Assembly (NCBI GenBank): GCA_001584585.1
Contig: LSYV01000018.1
Location: 629,013-678,309, forward strand
Direction: 5' to 3'
Origin: Gonium pectorale
Taxonomy: Eukaryota; Chlorophyta; Chlorophyceae; Chlamydomonadales; Volvocaceae
Length of the DNA stretch: 49,297 bases
Shown here: positions 37,801 to 49,226 of the stretch, piece after piece
How the letters are laid out: each line of letters starts with the position of its first letter
Position numbering within the stretch: position 1 is the first letter of the stretch
Made by a program: the position numbers and the translations under genes
Notes under the pieces: generated by a model
What the model was told of the DNA's origin: nothing
Database searches by the model: none
Seen by the model: only the letters and a program-made list of their open reading frames with translations

Positions 37801-40486
37801 ACCTGACTGATCTGGCCGCGCTGCTGAGCGGAGCATCCGACTGGCTTGGCAGCTTCATGGGGGTGACCCTGCACCGCCCGGCGCGGCCGGCGCGGCACCA
37901 CCGGAGTAAAGTCCCGGACCCGCGTGATGCAGCGACCCTAGATTATGGGGCGTCGCCGCAGGGCTCCGCGGGCGGCTCCAGCCTGGACCCGGAATGCGGC
38001 GTGTCCGCGCCGGCAGGACCGAGTGACGGCGTGGCGTCGGCGCTGGATGACGTGGCGGGGGTGCCATACGATGTGGCAACAATGTTGCGTAGCCTGGCGG
38101 CGGCTGAGCTGTCTGCCGCCGCCACCAGCGTCGAGGGCGCCGAGGGCGGCGCCGGTTGTGGCGCTGGCGCGGTTGCGGCCGCCGCCGCTGGCGGGGAGGG
38201 GACCTCCTCGCGGGGCGCCGCGCTGGCGGCCCTTCGAGACGCCGCCTCCCTCGAGCCGGGCCGCTTCCTGGCGTTGCGCGTAGTGCTGGAGGGCGAGGTG
38301 GAGGAGGAGGCCGAGGGCGAGGAAGAGGAGGAACAGGAGGGAGTTAGGCGGCGGTGCGAACGGCGGGACGGGCAGAACGGTGGTGAGCGCCACGGCAGAG
38401 GCGGCGGTAGGGGTGTGGCTGGGCTCGTAGGGGGCGCTTGCGCTGCGGCCAGCCCCGTGCGGTGGCTGCTCATCGACCGCTCCGGCGGCTACGGCACACG
38501 GTACCTGTTGCCGCCGGCGCCGGTTGCAGTGTCGGGCGAGCGCCCTGGCCTGTCAGGAGAGCGGCAGGGCCCACCCCAGCACCGGGTGGTGGCCGTTGCG
38601 GTGGGGCTGCAGTCTAGCAGCGCTGCAGGCGGACTTGTCACCGGAGCCGGCCAATCCTCACTGACCCACGGGTCGGCGTTCCTGCTGTGGGAGCTCCTCC
38701 ACGAGCTGGGGCACGCACTGCACTTCCTCCTAGCGGCCGCACCGCCGCCGTCGTCGGTGGTGGCGACGGCGTCGAATGCCTCGGCTGCTGTGCTGCCAGC
38801 GGTAGCGGCCGCTACACGCAAGGAGGGAGCGGGAGCTACGCCCCGTCAGCCGCCCCCCAGCAGCAGCAGCAGCGATGGCGGCGGCGGCGGTGCCGGCTGC
38901 TACTACGCATTGCTGCCGTACCAACTTCCCCTGGAGCTGGTGGAGCTGCCCTCCTCGCTGCTGGAGCGGGCGGCGGCGGACGAGGATGTGCTGGCCTGGC
39001 TGCTGGCGCGGTGCAGGTGTGCCGGCAGGGCGACGGGCATTGCGCATGGCTCAGTTGCATGGGGCTTAGCAACCCTGACGCCCCTTTCCGCATGACTGGT
39101 GCTCGCTTTGGCTGCAACGGTCCCCGCCGACCTTCTTGCTAGGCGCCCCTTAACCCCAGCTACCCCGCCCGCCACAGGCACGCGCACACAGGGGCACCGC
39201 CCACACCAGACGTGTCGCGCCGGCTGGCACGTGCCGTTCGGTGGACCTACTACAGTCCCATCAGCGTGCAGATCCAGGTGATGCCGAGTCTGCCTGTCTT
39301 GCTGTACTTGTGACGTGGTTTGGAACGCGGAACGGCTACGCCCTTGCTAGCTCCTTCTCGAGCAAGCCCTTGGTAAAGCGATCGCCCGGCCGCAGGTGCT
39401 GCTGTCCCTGCACGACACGGTGCTGCTGTCCGCTCCACGGAAGGCGCCCGGCGCGGCGCGGCGGCTGTGGCGGCAGCTGCTGGTCACCTTTGCGCCGGAC
39501 CTCCCGGTGGAGGCCACGGTGCAGCAGGTGGGGCGTGTCTTTGAGAGAGAAAGAGAGAGAGAGCTGGTCCGCTCTCGGAGGCACGGGGCAGAGGAAGGCC
39601 GGGAGCGGCCTTGCGATTAGGGGGTTTCTTGCGGGGGTGGGGTGGCCCCATCAGGGCGTTACCTTTGCTGGCCCATGAGACAGCTGCTGGACGGCAGGCG
39701 GTGACGTAGAGCATGTGCATGCCAGCAATGCCCCGCCGCGCGAAAGCCCCGTGCCACGCCGGCCCACTCCCTGGCCCGTCACCACCACCACCACCTCGCC
39801 AGCCGGCAACTGAGAGATCAACAGCTTCGCACGCAATTATGCAATGGCCCCATCCCCTCCGGTCTACGCAGCTCCACGCGCTGTCCCGAGTCGCGGGCGC
39901 AGGCGGGCGCGGGTACGCCTACGTGACCGCCGGCTACGTGGCGGACCGGCTCTGGAGCGATTGCGGCTTTGGAGCGGCCGCCAGCCCGGGCCCAGGGCTG
40001 CATGCGCAGGGGGCGTCAGGGCGTGCGGCGGTGACTGCATCGGCGGCGGCGACAGTGGCGAAGCGGGGTGAGGAGCAGCAATCAACCGGTGCCGCTGCGG
40101 GGCATGGGGTCGGCTGCGGGCGTCGCGGGCGGCTGCTGCGGCGGCTGCTGTTTGAGTGTGACGCATCCACTCCCGGAGATCAGCTGCTGTCACGCCTGTT
40201 GTCTGAGATGCACCTGGCAGCACTGGAAGCCGAGCCAAAAGCGGACGCGGCGCAGGAGCCTGGTACTGGTGGGCAGGCGAGAGCCGGTGGGGTGCCGAGC
40301 GGTGGTGGGGAGGCTGGAGCTGTGGCAGCAGGGGCGGGGCAGCGGGCGCACGCCGTGGACCCAGGGCGGCGGCCACTGTCGCTGCTGCGGGCTGCGGGGG
40401 GCGGCGTCGTGCCGCGGGTGTGTACCGAGCTGGTGCGGCGTTGGACTGCGGACTGGGCCGCTGCGTGGGCTCAAGAGGAGCCCTGA
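34820..40486 (+). CDS. M3 metallopeptidase, mitochondrial intermediate peptidase-like
   Basis: Exons: start region to 35959, 36523-36879, 37410-39016, 39178-39277, 39396-39527 and 39872-40486, all GT-AG with agreeing phases. From the ATG at 34820 the product is 1316 residues, about twice the usual family length. The zinc motif HELGH lies at 38700-38714 (His930, Glu931, His934). The third ligand is expected in ELVELPSS (Glu at 38943-38945). Other family-like blocks are HPDPELRRQVY across the first junction and GYAYVTAGYVADRLW in the last exon. Long Gly/Ala/Ser runs separate the blocks. Known mitochondrial intermediate peptidases remove an octapeptide from imported precursors in the matrix; the role here is inferred, and another M3 oligopeptidase is the main alternative. 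The N-terminus is uncertain: the first 200 codons do not resemble the family and no transit peptide can be assigned. Confidence 0.78.
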
Positions 40487-41862
40487 GCGGCGGTGGGAGG
40501 GCGTGGGCTGTTGCCGGCCACGCCAGCTGCGGCTGCTCAATTGCATATCGTAACGAACCCACGCATGGTCCTGCGCCAGCCCAGGCACCACCCGCGGCGA
40601 GTCGGGGCTTGCGCTGCCCCCCCCCCCGGGGTGCTGCGATGCCTACTGCACTTGCGCCCCACGTTGTCTCAGCGTCGGACGATGGGCGTTGAGTGCCCTC
40701 CGTGGGGACGCCCGAATCTTTGGGCAACTAAGCCCCTCAAAATGAAGGTCGCTGGCGTCCCACGCACCGTCCTCCTTGTCCTCGTCCTCGCCGCGTGAGA
40801 AGTGCTGGAGCTGTGGCCCACCTCGCGCTGATGGTGCACCCGGCCGTGACGTGTACCTGGCCTGGCCTGGCAGCGTGCGCGCTGCATGCAAACACACAGT
40901 AAAGCCGTGCTGAGGTCTGCCAGCGTCAGCGATGCTGCCCACACTGTACTTGCACGCATTGTGTTCCGAAGCCGCAGGCGACAGGCGGGCGTCCGCTGCA
41001 GCCGAGCGGTAGAAGAGACGAGAAGCCCACCTTTTCGCCAACGCACGACACGGGGCCTGCGCAACTTCCCGGAACGGGGCACGGCCACACCCGTAACGCC
41101 ATACAGCACCGGTTTGCAAGAGCGGTCTTCGCAAGTTGTTACCAGCAAACGGGACCGTCTCCTGAATGGTCACATGAAACGACACCAGTCCAAGTCCTCA
41201 CCTGCCCTAGTCCCATTCGCGAGGGCACAACAGGAGACCCGGTAACCAGTTTACCCCGAACTGGCTCATACATATCAGGTCATGGTGCATGCGCTAAGTC
41301 CCGTCCGTTGCCCTGACCTGCTGCTCACGGTTGACACGCCTCTGCACGGCGGCTAAGCGCAGTCAAGACTCCTCACATGCGCCCCACCGGGCCGCGCACA
41401 CTTTGCCGCGCCAGCGCCCGACGGCGCCAGCCACCACTTCTCCTCCCTCAGCGGGTAGACAAGGATGCTGCCCGGCCAACTCCAGACCGCTGCCTTCTCG
41501 GCGATAGCAGCCCTTTCCGCCGGCAACGTGCTCCGCAGAGCACACAACAAACCGTACGCGGAGCGGCGTTTGCCGCCACACAATCCAATAGGCGTACGCA
41601 CCGGCGGCCGGCTCGCATCAGCGCAGTGCGCCAGCTTGCCCGCTGTGCGCACAGTGCCGAGTGCAACACGTGGCGGCGTGTGCCCACCCGCATCCGACGC
41701 AGCAGGCCCAGCCCAGCGTCACGCTCCGGCGCCAAACGTTAACAGACTCGCCGCCACAAACTTCTGTTCTTCTGTGCTTGGCGTCGCGGGTGCTGTCGCA
41801 TGTATACCCTAATGCCGTCGTACGGCCCGCGTGCCTCACACATCAGGCGGGCCCGCGAGGCC
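40487..41862. other. no supported gene
   Basis: Convergent 3' flank between the M3 peptidase and the zinc-finger gene. It contains a C-run near 40617-40627 and some open frames without recognisable motifs. Parts near each end are presumably 3' UTR. Confidence 0.45.
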
Positions 41863-42449
41863 TTAATCACCCCTCGCTCCCCACCCGGGATCCTCTGCGG
41901 GCTGCCATAACCAGTAGTTGGTGAGGCCCGTGTGGGCGCACGGTGTGCAGCGCACCCTGCCACGCCCCGAGCACTCCGGACATACAATCAGCTCCACGCC
42001 CTGGAAGCAACCGCCCTGCTTGCCACGGCCGTGGCAGGCGGGGCAGGGCGTGTAGCCGGCGCCGTGGCAGCAGCTGCACTTGCGGGGCTTCTGCAGAGGG
42101 CGGGGGCGGTGGGGTGGAAGGAGGGCGGCTGACGAGGGGTACGCGGGCGAAGTGGGTTGGCATATACCGAACGTCCCGGCAGACAGCGACGGGCGGTGCC
42201 AAGAACGACCGCTGAATTGTGCTGGACAGCGTGCAACGCAGGTAATAGAGGATACCGTAAATCCCCATTACTCACAAGGTTTGCGACGAGAGCCTCCACA
42301 CCGTACGGCAGCGCCGCGGCGCCAAGCAGCGCCAGGGCGGCCGGAGTGAGGGGCACGGTCCCAGAGAGGTCGCAGCCAGTGCCGCCAATTTCTGGTCCAG
42401 CTGTGTGTTCGGGGTTGGGGTATGGAAGGTTATGGATTGGCAGGTTCAC
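41863..42449 (-). CDS. DnaJ-type CxxCxGxG zinc-finger protein, partial 5' end
   Basis: Two exons are visible: 42449-42276 (left edge arbitrary, no ATG found) and 42090-41863, joined in phase 0. Exon 2 has four evenly spaced cysteine motifs, CSCCHGAG, CPACHGRG, CPECSGRG and CTPCAHTG; the last lacks the first glycine. Four such motifs bind two zinc ions in the cysteine-rich domain of DnaJ and in plastid relatives without a J domain that act in folding or disulfide exchange. No J domain is seen here. The C-terminus, NYWLWQPAEDPGWG, follows directly and may be family-specific. Upstream, LTPAALALLGAAALPYG is hydrophobic and could be a membrane or thylakoid-targeting segment. A further 5' exon with an ATG and transit peptide probably lies beyond 42449, perhaps just after an AG acceptor near 42405. 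Plastid location is inference. Confidence 0.75.
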
Positions 42450-43422
42450 CAGCCAGTGGGTTTCACTCCGTGGCCGTGGTGAAACACCCGCGTTTGCAAA
42501 ACCTCAAGCAAAGGCGTATCAATACATACAGTGCTGCTCTGCAACGTTGCGCAAAGCGCATGCCTCCTTCTCAAGCATGACATACCTCGTGGGCGCAAGC
42601 AAGTACTCAGTTTTCGCGACGAATGACAATATGTAAATAATGCAGACCTACACCTCAAAGGCTTGCTCCTTTGCAACCATGTTGTATTCATGGACCTAGG
42701 TCTATATGTCAAGCTATAGCGTGTATGAGGACCGTACAGCGAGTTCTTCGAAAAGTTGTATCCCTAGGGAATGGGTTCAGGATTACAGTGTGCGCCGTAC
42801 AGGTTACAGGTTACACGTCCGTCGAAAGCCCCCGGCCATGGACGAATTGCGAGTACTGGGGTGGGGGATCGGGTTATGGTCCTCGTCTCTACCCCGCTTC
42901 AGCGCCTGACGCCAAAGTATGACGTGTCTGGTATCCCAGACCGCTCCCAGACAGCCTGTAGGTAGGCTCCCACCGCAGCTAGCGGGGCCTCCTTCATAAT
43001 AGTAATCATGTTACGATGCCTAAAGCCCAAAGCAGTCTCGAATTGGTCGCGGAGTTGCTCGTAGCATGGGTACAGCGTAGGGAGAGGCTGCAGGGGGAGG
43101 CTGCGTGGGGCCGCGCCCCCCCCCCTTTGAACCTTACTCCACCCTTGTATCTTCAAGAGGATACGGGTCTCTTTGGGCAGAACGTCACGCGACAGCTGTG
43201 TCAGGCTACAAGGTTTGAGCGCTTGTCCTTTCATGCTTGTCCTTCTGTCCTGCTTGCCCTTTCTGTGACCGTTCACCCCTATGTGAACCGCCCATGGCAC
43301 GAGCACTTGCGCCAGGGCCACGGCTGCTTCAGTGCTGCTTCCGATCCGAAGCTGGTGCCTTCCCGAGCCAGAGCCAGATCCGGAGCCAGGAGATCCGAGA
43401 CCGGCTAGCTAGTCATGAAAAA

Positions 43423-43488
43423 CAGAGAACCAGAAACGGGGAAGGCAGCCTCTACGGACATACACACTCGAGGGTGTGATGTTTGGTC
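43423..43488 (-). repeat. dispersed repeat copy, inverted
   Basis: The plus strand reads GAACCAGAAACGGGGAAGGC, AGCCTCTACGGACATACACA and a GAGGGTGTGATGTTT end. The same succession occurs at 49034-49092, with few differences. Confidence 0.75.
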
Positions 43489-44278
43489 ATAGGTTTGGTA
43501 CACGGTTTGGTATGGTACCTTGTATGTTCAACTACACGTTGCCTTTGCCGGCATCTGTCCTCTGTTGGGTTGGCTTTTTACAATGGTTTGCGGCATTGAC
43601 GGCATTCGGAATCAAATCGGCCAAATGCGGCTGAGTGCATTGGCGGTTGTACCCGTTCTCGCCTCTCCGCCTGTAACCTTCGCACAGAAAAAAAAAACCG
43701 TCGACAGCCTCGGCGCCCGCCCGAGACGGAGGTTGCCCGCCACCGGCACACTCGACCCATTGGACCTGCTTTGACCAGCGTTGCAATGCCGTTTGAATCT
43801 GCATATTGTGGGGTTAGCCGCCTGGAACAAACTTCAACGGAGGCTATAAACCGACCAGCCCGGCCCCACGTGAGTCGCCAAGTACCCCAGCAAATGTCGC
43901 AGAGCCCATCATTTACGGTGCGTGGCGCGGTCGACATCCTGCCATTTATCCAAACCGCCCCCACCTCAACACCAAATCGGCAGCAGTATTACGGCCAGGG
44001 AGGGTTTCTCGAACACCTGCATCAGGATGTCCCTATTCGGTACTCGCAGAACGTCGCACGACCGCCAAGACGTCACACTTCTTGATTGCATCTCCCGCTG
44101 CGTGCATCGGAGCAAGCACTCCCCGCTGACCGTTGATGCTGAATCCTTCAAGGTTACAGGTTGCAGCTTGCAGGCTACACACAACCTCAAAAGCCTGTGC
44201 GGGCAGGGCTCATGCGGGAGTACTGGGCCGAGCGTGGGCTTCCCAACGAATCGCCTTCATGGCACTGGCACAGGCCTC

Positions 44279-44307
44279 GGCCAGGGAAGGCCTGGCCTTC
44301 CCTGGCC
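44279..44307. repeat. perfect 14-base palindrome, single-base loop
   Basis: GGCCAGGGAAGGCC, one T, then its exact reverse complement. It could fold into a hairpin or cruciform. No gene is nearby to link it to termination. Confidence 0.9.
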
Positions 44308-44485
44308 TCGGCCGCATCTTGACTCAGCTGCGGAACGAAGCATGGCATCAATTAATGGCTCGCCCGCCACATGTTACCGTCACCGGGCTGGTTGGTAGCC
44401 AGAAGCATGTATTGGTGTCTACTCAGAAGCTTCCCGGACCTTGTTCAGTTTCCTCTTCACAGTGACCGTGACTCTCCACATCTCA

Positions 44486-44645
44486 CCAGGTAACCTGGCC
44501 GGTGCCCCGAACCGGGAGGCCCGCCTGCTCGACTCCTTCGCCCGCCGTGTCTTGCACCCGGCGCCCTTCTGGCAACGTCGCACCTTCTGGTGTGCATGAC
44601 CGTAGAGGTAGCCTTCCCTGTATCTGCTTGCCTTTTTTCGTGAAT
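44486..44645 (+). repeat. dispersed repeat copy, forward
   Basis: It begins CAGGTAACCTGGCCGGTG, passes CCGGGAGGCCCGCCTGCTCG and TGGCAACGTCGCACCTT, then GTGTGCATGACCGTAGAGG, and ends in a T-run. The order matches the copies at 15958-16065 and 48908-49297, though it is more diverged. Confidence 0.6.
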
Positions 44646-45300
44646 TTCGGCCCATTCACACGCCGTATACAACCACGGCCTCCCACAGGCCCCATCACGC
44701 ATGGATACCAACCTGGCAGCAGGGCGTTGTGCGCATTCTCAGCTAGGGACCCAACGCTTACTTCAACAATGCTCGAATACTTGCTGCAGCCCGGTGCTGA
44801 GCGTAATGTACCCAACAAAGCAACAGCGGTCAGTGCCCCCATCTTTTCAGCCTCAAGGCCGTCCGTCATCACTGCAACTGCAACAATGCTATCAGGACGA
44901 ATGCACCTGGCAGCAGCTGAGATGGGCACCTGAATGCAGCTCACGGCTCCGCGTCTTGTCACACACGCTCTGTCAACGCCACGCTTTCCTGCAACCGCGT
45001 GGCCAGGCTGCGTAATCACATCAGTTCATGAGTGATGAGTAAGTGCGGAGCACAGCCAAGTGATGAAAGTTAGTAACGTCCTACTACAATCCCCATGGGA
45101 CGAACACATGTGGACGTTCCATGCGGGTCACGAGGAAACCCTGTAAATCGAAGGCCATGAGGACCGCAACCATATTTAATGCAAAGTCAAGTCTGCAACA
45201 TGGTGAACGGAAGGACGTTGGCCAATACGCCAAAACGGCCAGAACCTAAGCACAGTACATGCCTGGTTAGACCCACAGGCGGTCCTTGCAACAACGGCGC

Positions 45301-48161
45301 TCAAGAGTATGACACTCGCCGCGGAGGAATGGCGCGGGGCGCGTTGAATGCCATCGCCGCCGCGCTGGGCGCCCACCGCTGCTGGTAGACGGCCGCCGCA
45401 GCCGCTGCCGCAGCGGCGCTTAGGCCGACACGCGGGAAGAGAGGAGGCAACGCCGCCGGCGGTATGACTGCGGGGGCACCTGCAAGGGGTCCATGGTACA
45501 AGGTCACGGAATTAGGATTCATCTGGCGCAAAGGCGCAACAACAACTCAACTACCATTCGACCATTACAAATAGCAGTTCAAAGTTGGATGGTCAGCCGC
45601 TTTACGCGACCTACCTTTCCGGATGTCTTGAAGCCCGCGTAGGTCCATGGGGGACGGCGCCCGGCTGTGCTCGCGCGAAGGAGGTCTGGACCCGGGTGGA
45701 GGCCGGCCGTCCATTGGTGACGGAGCCCGGCTTGGATCGCGCGACGCAGGACGGGACCCTGCATAATCAGGTCGGGGCAAACAATGAACAAACGGGTACT
45801 CCAGCCCAACGGCGGGGCCGCAGAGTCACACGCCGAAGGCCGTTGCAGGCCTATAAGGCCAAGCACGGCACAACGACAAAAACACATCCGTGTAATCGCA
45901 CTCATTCCTAGGCAAGCTCCTAACAGCTGATCAGTCGAGGATATCGGAACACACCATGGTCCTGCAAAAGCCAACCTGGCATGGACGGGAGCTTCGGTGC
46001 GGGCTGGCCCGTTGGCGTTGGCGGCTTCGAGTTGGGAGCTGAATACGGCGGAACAGCCAAAGGCACCGGCGGTTTCGGCGGAGGTGCCGCCGGGGGCGCG
46101 CCCCCGGCGCTCCAAGACACAACGCGGTTTCCGCCGGGCGGTCCGGCCTGCATCTTGGCGTGGTCGCTGTCATACGACGGCGGCGGTAGGCGCTTGGGCA
46201 GCTGCTTCAGGTCGCGCGGCACCACAATGGTGTCCATTAGGTTGTTCTTTGAGGCAGAGCCTGCGCGTGCGACAGAAGTGCTGGGTTCTTAATTATAAGC
46301 GAGGGTTATTGGAATTGGGTCAGGGTTCCGCCTAACACCCTAATAAGCTTGAGATCCGCAGTGATGCTTCCCACCCCACCCACCGTCCGAGGTCCACCGG
46401 CGGGCGGGGGGGCGGTGCCCAGGATCTGGCAACACGTGCAGCCACCGCACAGCCGCCGAGCTCGCCAAGATGGTCGACGGTGACGGCCTACAACCAGGAG
46501 CGCCATTCAGCACGGCCGAGGTCAACGGGACGCCCAAGCGCAGAACGCTGCACAAATGCACCGAGCTCCTGCGCACCGTTTGCTGGGTTCCGTGCTGAGG
46601 AGGCTGTGGCAGAGGTTGACCAGCTCCGAGCTGTAGCGTCCCGGGACAACAGGCGTGTAGCGTCCCGCGATGATCCTGTTCCGCAGGTCCAGCATGGAGC
46701 GCCCCTCCATGGGAGTCCTGCGTCTCAGCGGGGCGCACGAGGAACTGACGACATGATCCCATGGCAGTGGGTAGACCTCAATGTTCGAGCTGCCTCCTCG
46801 TTGCAGAGCAGCAGCTGCCAAAAGCAGGTCGGGTTCCTTGTGACGGCAGTGGAAGGCCGACAGTAACCTACCGAAAGGTCATCATCTCGTACAGGACAGC
46901 GCCCATGGACCACATGTCGCTACTGTACGAGTATGGCCTGCCGCTCCACACCTGTGCTGGGAGGAAGGGCAGACGGCGATACGGTTGTCGAATAAGTAGA
47001 CATCGTAACACGGTCCCGTGCGCCGTAGTCCATCCCCTCCGAGGCAGCCGCCGGCGAGACAATCATACCGCCCATCAGAAAGCTATCAGGAGCGGCCATC
47101 AGATACGACAAAATTCACCGCAAGCCCGCAACGTGCACCAAAGAAACCGACTTATCTGGTGCCATGTAACACGGCGTCCCAATCTGCGTGCGCGCGTAGT
47201 TCATATTTGTGAGCGCTTTTGCGATGCCCAGGTCCCCAATCTTAAGCAAGTCGTTGGCGCAGAGGAAAATGTTCGCGGGCTTGATGTCCCGGTGGATGAT
47301 GTTCTGGCTGTGCAGCGCCTGCAGGCCCCTGCAAACAGCACAGTGCTTTTTGCAACAAGCAACACAGGGCTTTGTGCTATACCAGTATGAAACCACTGTC
47401 GAGTGCTCACTTGCAGAGCTGCAGGAGGATTCGCCAGATCGCCTCCTCCGGGAACGGGCTCTTGACCTTCGCTCCCTTGCTGATGTAGTACCGAAGGTCG
47501 CCAAACGGAGCGTACTCCATCACTGTGCACAGCTTGTTGCCCATCAGGAAGGCTTCGTGATAGCGAATCTGGGACAAAGGCGAGGGGAAGTACGCTGCAT
47601 CGCCCCTGGGTGCGGGAATTTTGGGTGTGCACAAACCCACGGCAGCCTTGCCTGTAATATCATCTTTTCCGCATCGCACACCAAGTCGGCCCGTAAGCCC
47701 TACCCCATTTTCCAGACGGGGACGGATGCTGCCCGGCCCCAAGGCGTGCCTGCCCCCCAGGTAAGCCCGGCTGTGACCTCAAAAGGGGCTTCAACCCTTG
47801 GCGTGCATGTGGCCAAACCCAAGTATCTGGGAGGTATATCCCAAACTCACCACATTATGATGTGCAATTGATACTAGGAGCCGGACTTCATTGACCGCGT
47901 CCGCCCGTTCGGCCTGGGTCATCGACCCGAGGTCGGCCTCCTTCAGCGCGTACAGCTGCTTGTCGCTCTCGCGCTCCACCTTGTAAACCTTTCCATAACT
48001 GCCCTTTCCCAGAAGCTTGTGCACCTGCTTGTGCAGGCCGAGCCAGGTTAACGGCACGAGGGCATTTGCTCCTGGGCCCCCGTCCCCGAATCAAGCCTGA
48101 CCTTGAAGTTCGGGAACTTTGGCAGGCCACCATATGCCACACCGGCGCTGGGGACAGCCAT
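45301..48161 (-). CDS. NIMA-related (NEK) Ser/Thr protein kinase, ten exons
   Basis: Exons on the minus strand: 48161-48102, 48024-47851, 47568-47411, 47328-47155, 46951-46872, 46717-46577, 46487-46384, 46260-45976, 45758-45615 and 45479-45301, about 499 residues. The kinase domain spans residues 21 to about 280: glycine loop GKGSYG, Lys48 in YALK, alpha-C Glu66, MEYAPFGDL, HRDIKPANIF (143-152), DLG at 163-165, TQIGTPCYMAP and YSSDMWSMGAVLYEMM. These fit the NEK family, which in algae acts on cilia, basal bodies and the cell cycle; the role here is inferred. The tail is Pro/Ser-rich with a duplicated GSRPxSR...SRAPSPMD unit and an Ala run. Exon 4 ends at APE/D without a GT donor, and one base is missing from the phase chain at that point. 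The start ATG could be internal, as the frame is open upstream to an AG at 48171. Confidence 0.88.
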
Positions 48162-48907
48162 CAGTGCTACCTGCAGGCGCGGTTGGGGCCCCACTCCCCT
48201 GCCAGCTGATTGCTGCGCGACCAGCGATTCAAAGTGCGGAACTACAAATCAGGTATGCGCTAGAGTGTATAACCTTATAGTATGTGGCCCGTGGTCAGGT
48301 GCTAGTGGGCGGAGAGCGCGAGGCACGTTTGCCTCGAATGATGTCAGCGCAGATCACACCCCAAATAAATAATCAAGCATTTGAGATTTCCGATGAAGTT
48401 ATTTTTGCGTCCGCGGGTAAGGCGAGGGTTGTGGGCCTCCGAATCCGGTTCCAATCGAGTACAAAAATGCAAGGGGCCTCAGAGCTCAGGGGTCTCAGAG
48501 ATGAATCTACATACGTGGTAGGTGTCTTGGTGCAATGCTGTGCTGTCAGCGACGCCGGTCTCGCCTGTCCGCATGCTCGGGCCCGCGGGACATGCGACAA
48601 AAGGCCGACCTTGCATTCCTTCCGCTAGTCAATCATCTAACGAGCAAGGGGAGGGGAGAGGGATACAGGAAAGCTGCAGAGAGAGAGGTACAGGTCTGCT
48701 TATCGACGTTCGTCGTTTTGGGGCGGGTCGGGCGCATTGCGCGCACGCGGATCTGGTACCCGCTGCTCGCCAATGGACTGGTGGCGAAGTTGGCAATGCC
48801 GAGGAGAACGCCCACGGCCGTTCGAATGAGGTAAGATCGTCGCATCAAGGACGCCTTGGTACGCTATTTGTACGCTGTCCCGTTCGGGACCGGGGTTTGG
48901 AGTGGTA
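48162..48907. other. 5' flank of the kinase gene, no supported gene
   Basis: It would hold the kinase promoter and possibly a 5' exon. A purine-rich GAGAGAGAG stretch near 48678 with CTGCAG beside it resembles the end of the dispersed repeat. Otherwise nothing is recognised. Confidence 0.4.
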
Positions 48908-49000
48908 GGGTGCGTCTGCTCGTTTGCCGCGCTCGCTTGTCTTCTTCTGTACCGCCCGCCCACTCGCCCTGCTGGAAACGTCGCGCCTTCGGATGTTGAA
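48908..49000 (+). repeat. dispersed repeat copy, forward, truncated
   Basis: GGTGCGTCTGCTCG, a pyrimidine-rich tract, TGTACCGCCCGCC, then CTGCTGGAAACGTCGCGCCT. The last block matches the reverse complement of about 16025-16045. Confidence 0.6.
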
Positions 49001-49030
49001 ATGGAACGACACATACGACGAGCGTAAGAA

Positions 49031-49150
49031 TGAGAACCAGAAACGGGGAAGGCAGCCTCTGCGGACATACACACCCGAGGGCGTGATGTTTCATGGCATG
49101 GCTGGCGAGGTATACGAGCAGACGGGCCCTCCCGGTGTGTCACCAGAATA
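49031..49150 (-). repeat. dispersed repeat copy, inverted
   Basis: GAACCAGAAACGGGGAAGGC, CATACACACCCGAGGG, GTGATGTTTCATGGC and GAGGTATACGAGCAGACGGG, ending near ATAGTTACCTG. It matches 43423-43488 over its left half and the reverse complement of 44486-44560 over its right half. Confidence 0.75.
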
Positions 49151-49226
49151 GTTACCTGACTGTAAGTAGAGGGTGCGAGGGTCCGGCGAGCGGTCGACGA
49201 GGTGACCAGTCCATCGGCGGCGGTAC

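Larger units (their letters stand above)
42450..45300. other. no supported gene; repeats and a perfect palindrome
   Basis: No coherent exon chain was found. It holds two copies of the dispersed repeat (43423-43488 and 44486-44645), a perfect inverted repeat at 44279-44307, a C-run near 43119-43131 and an A-run near 43688-43697. Confidence 0.45.
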
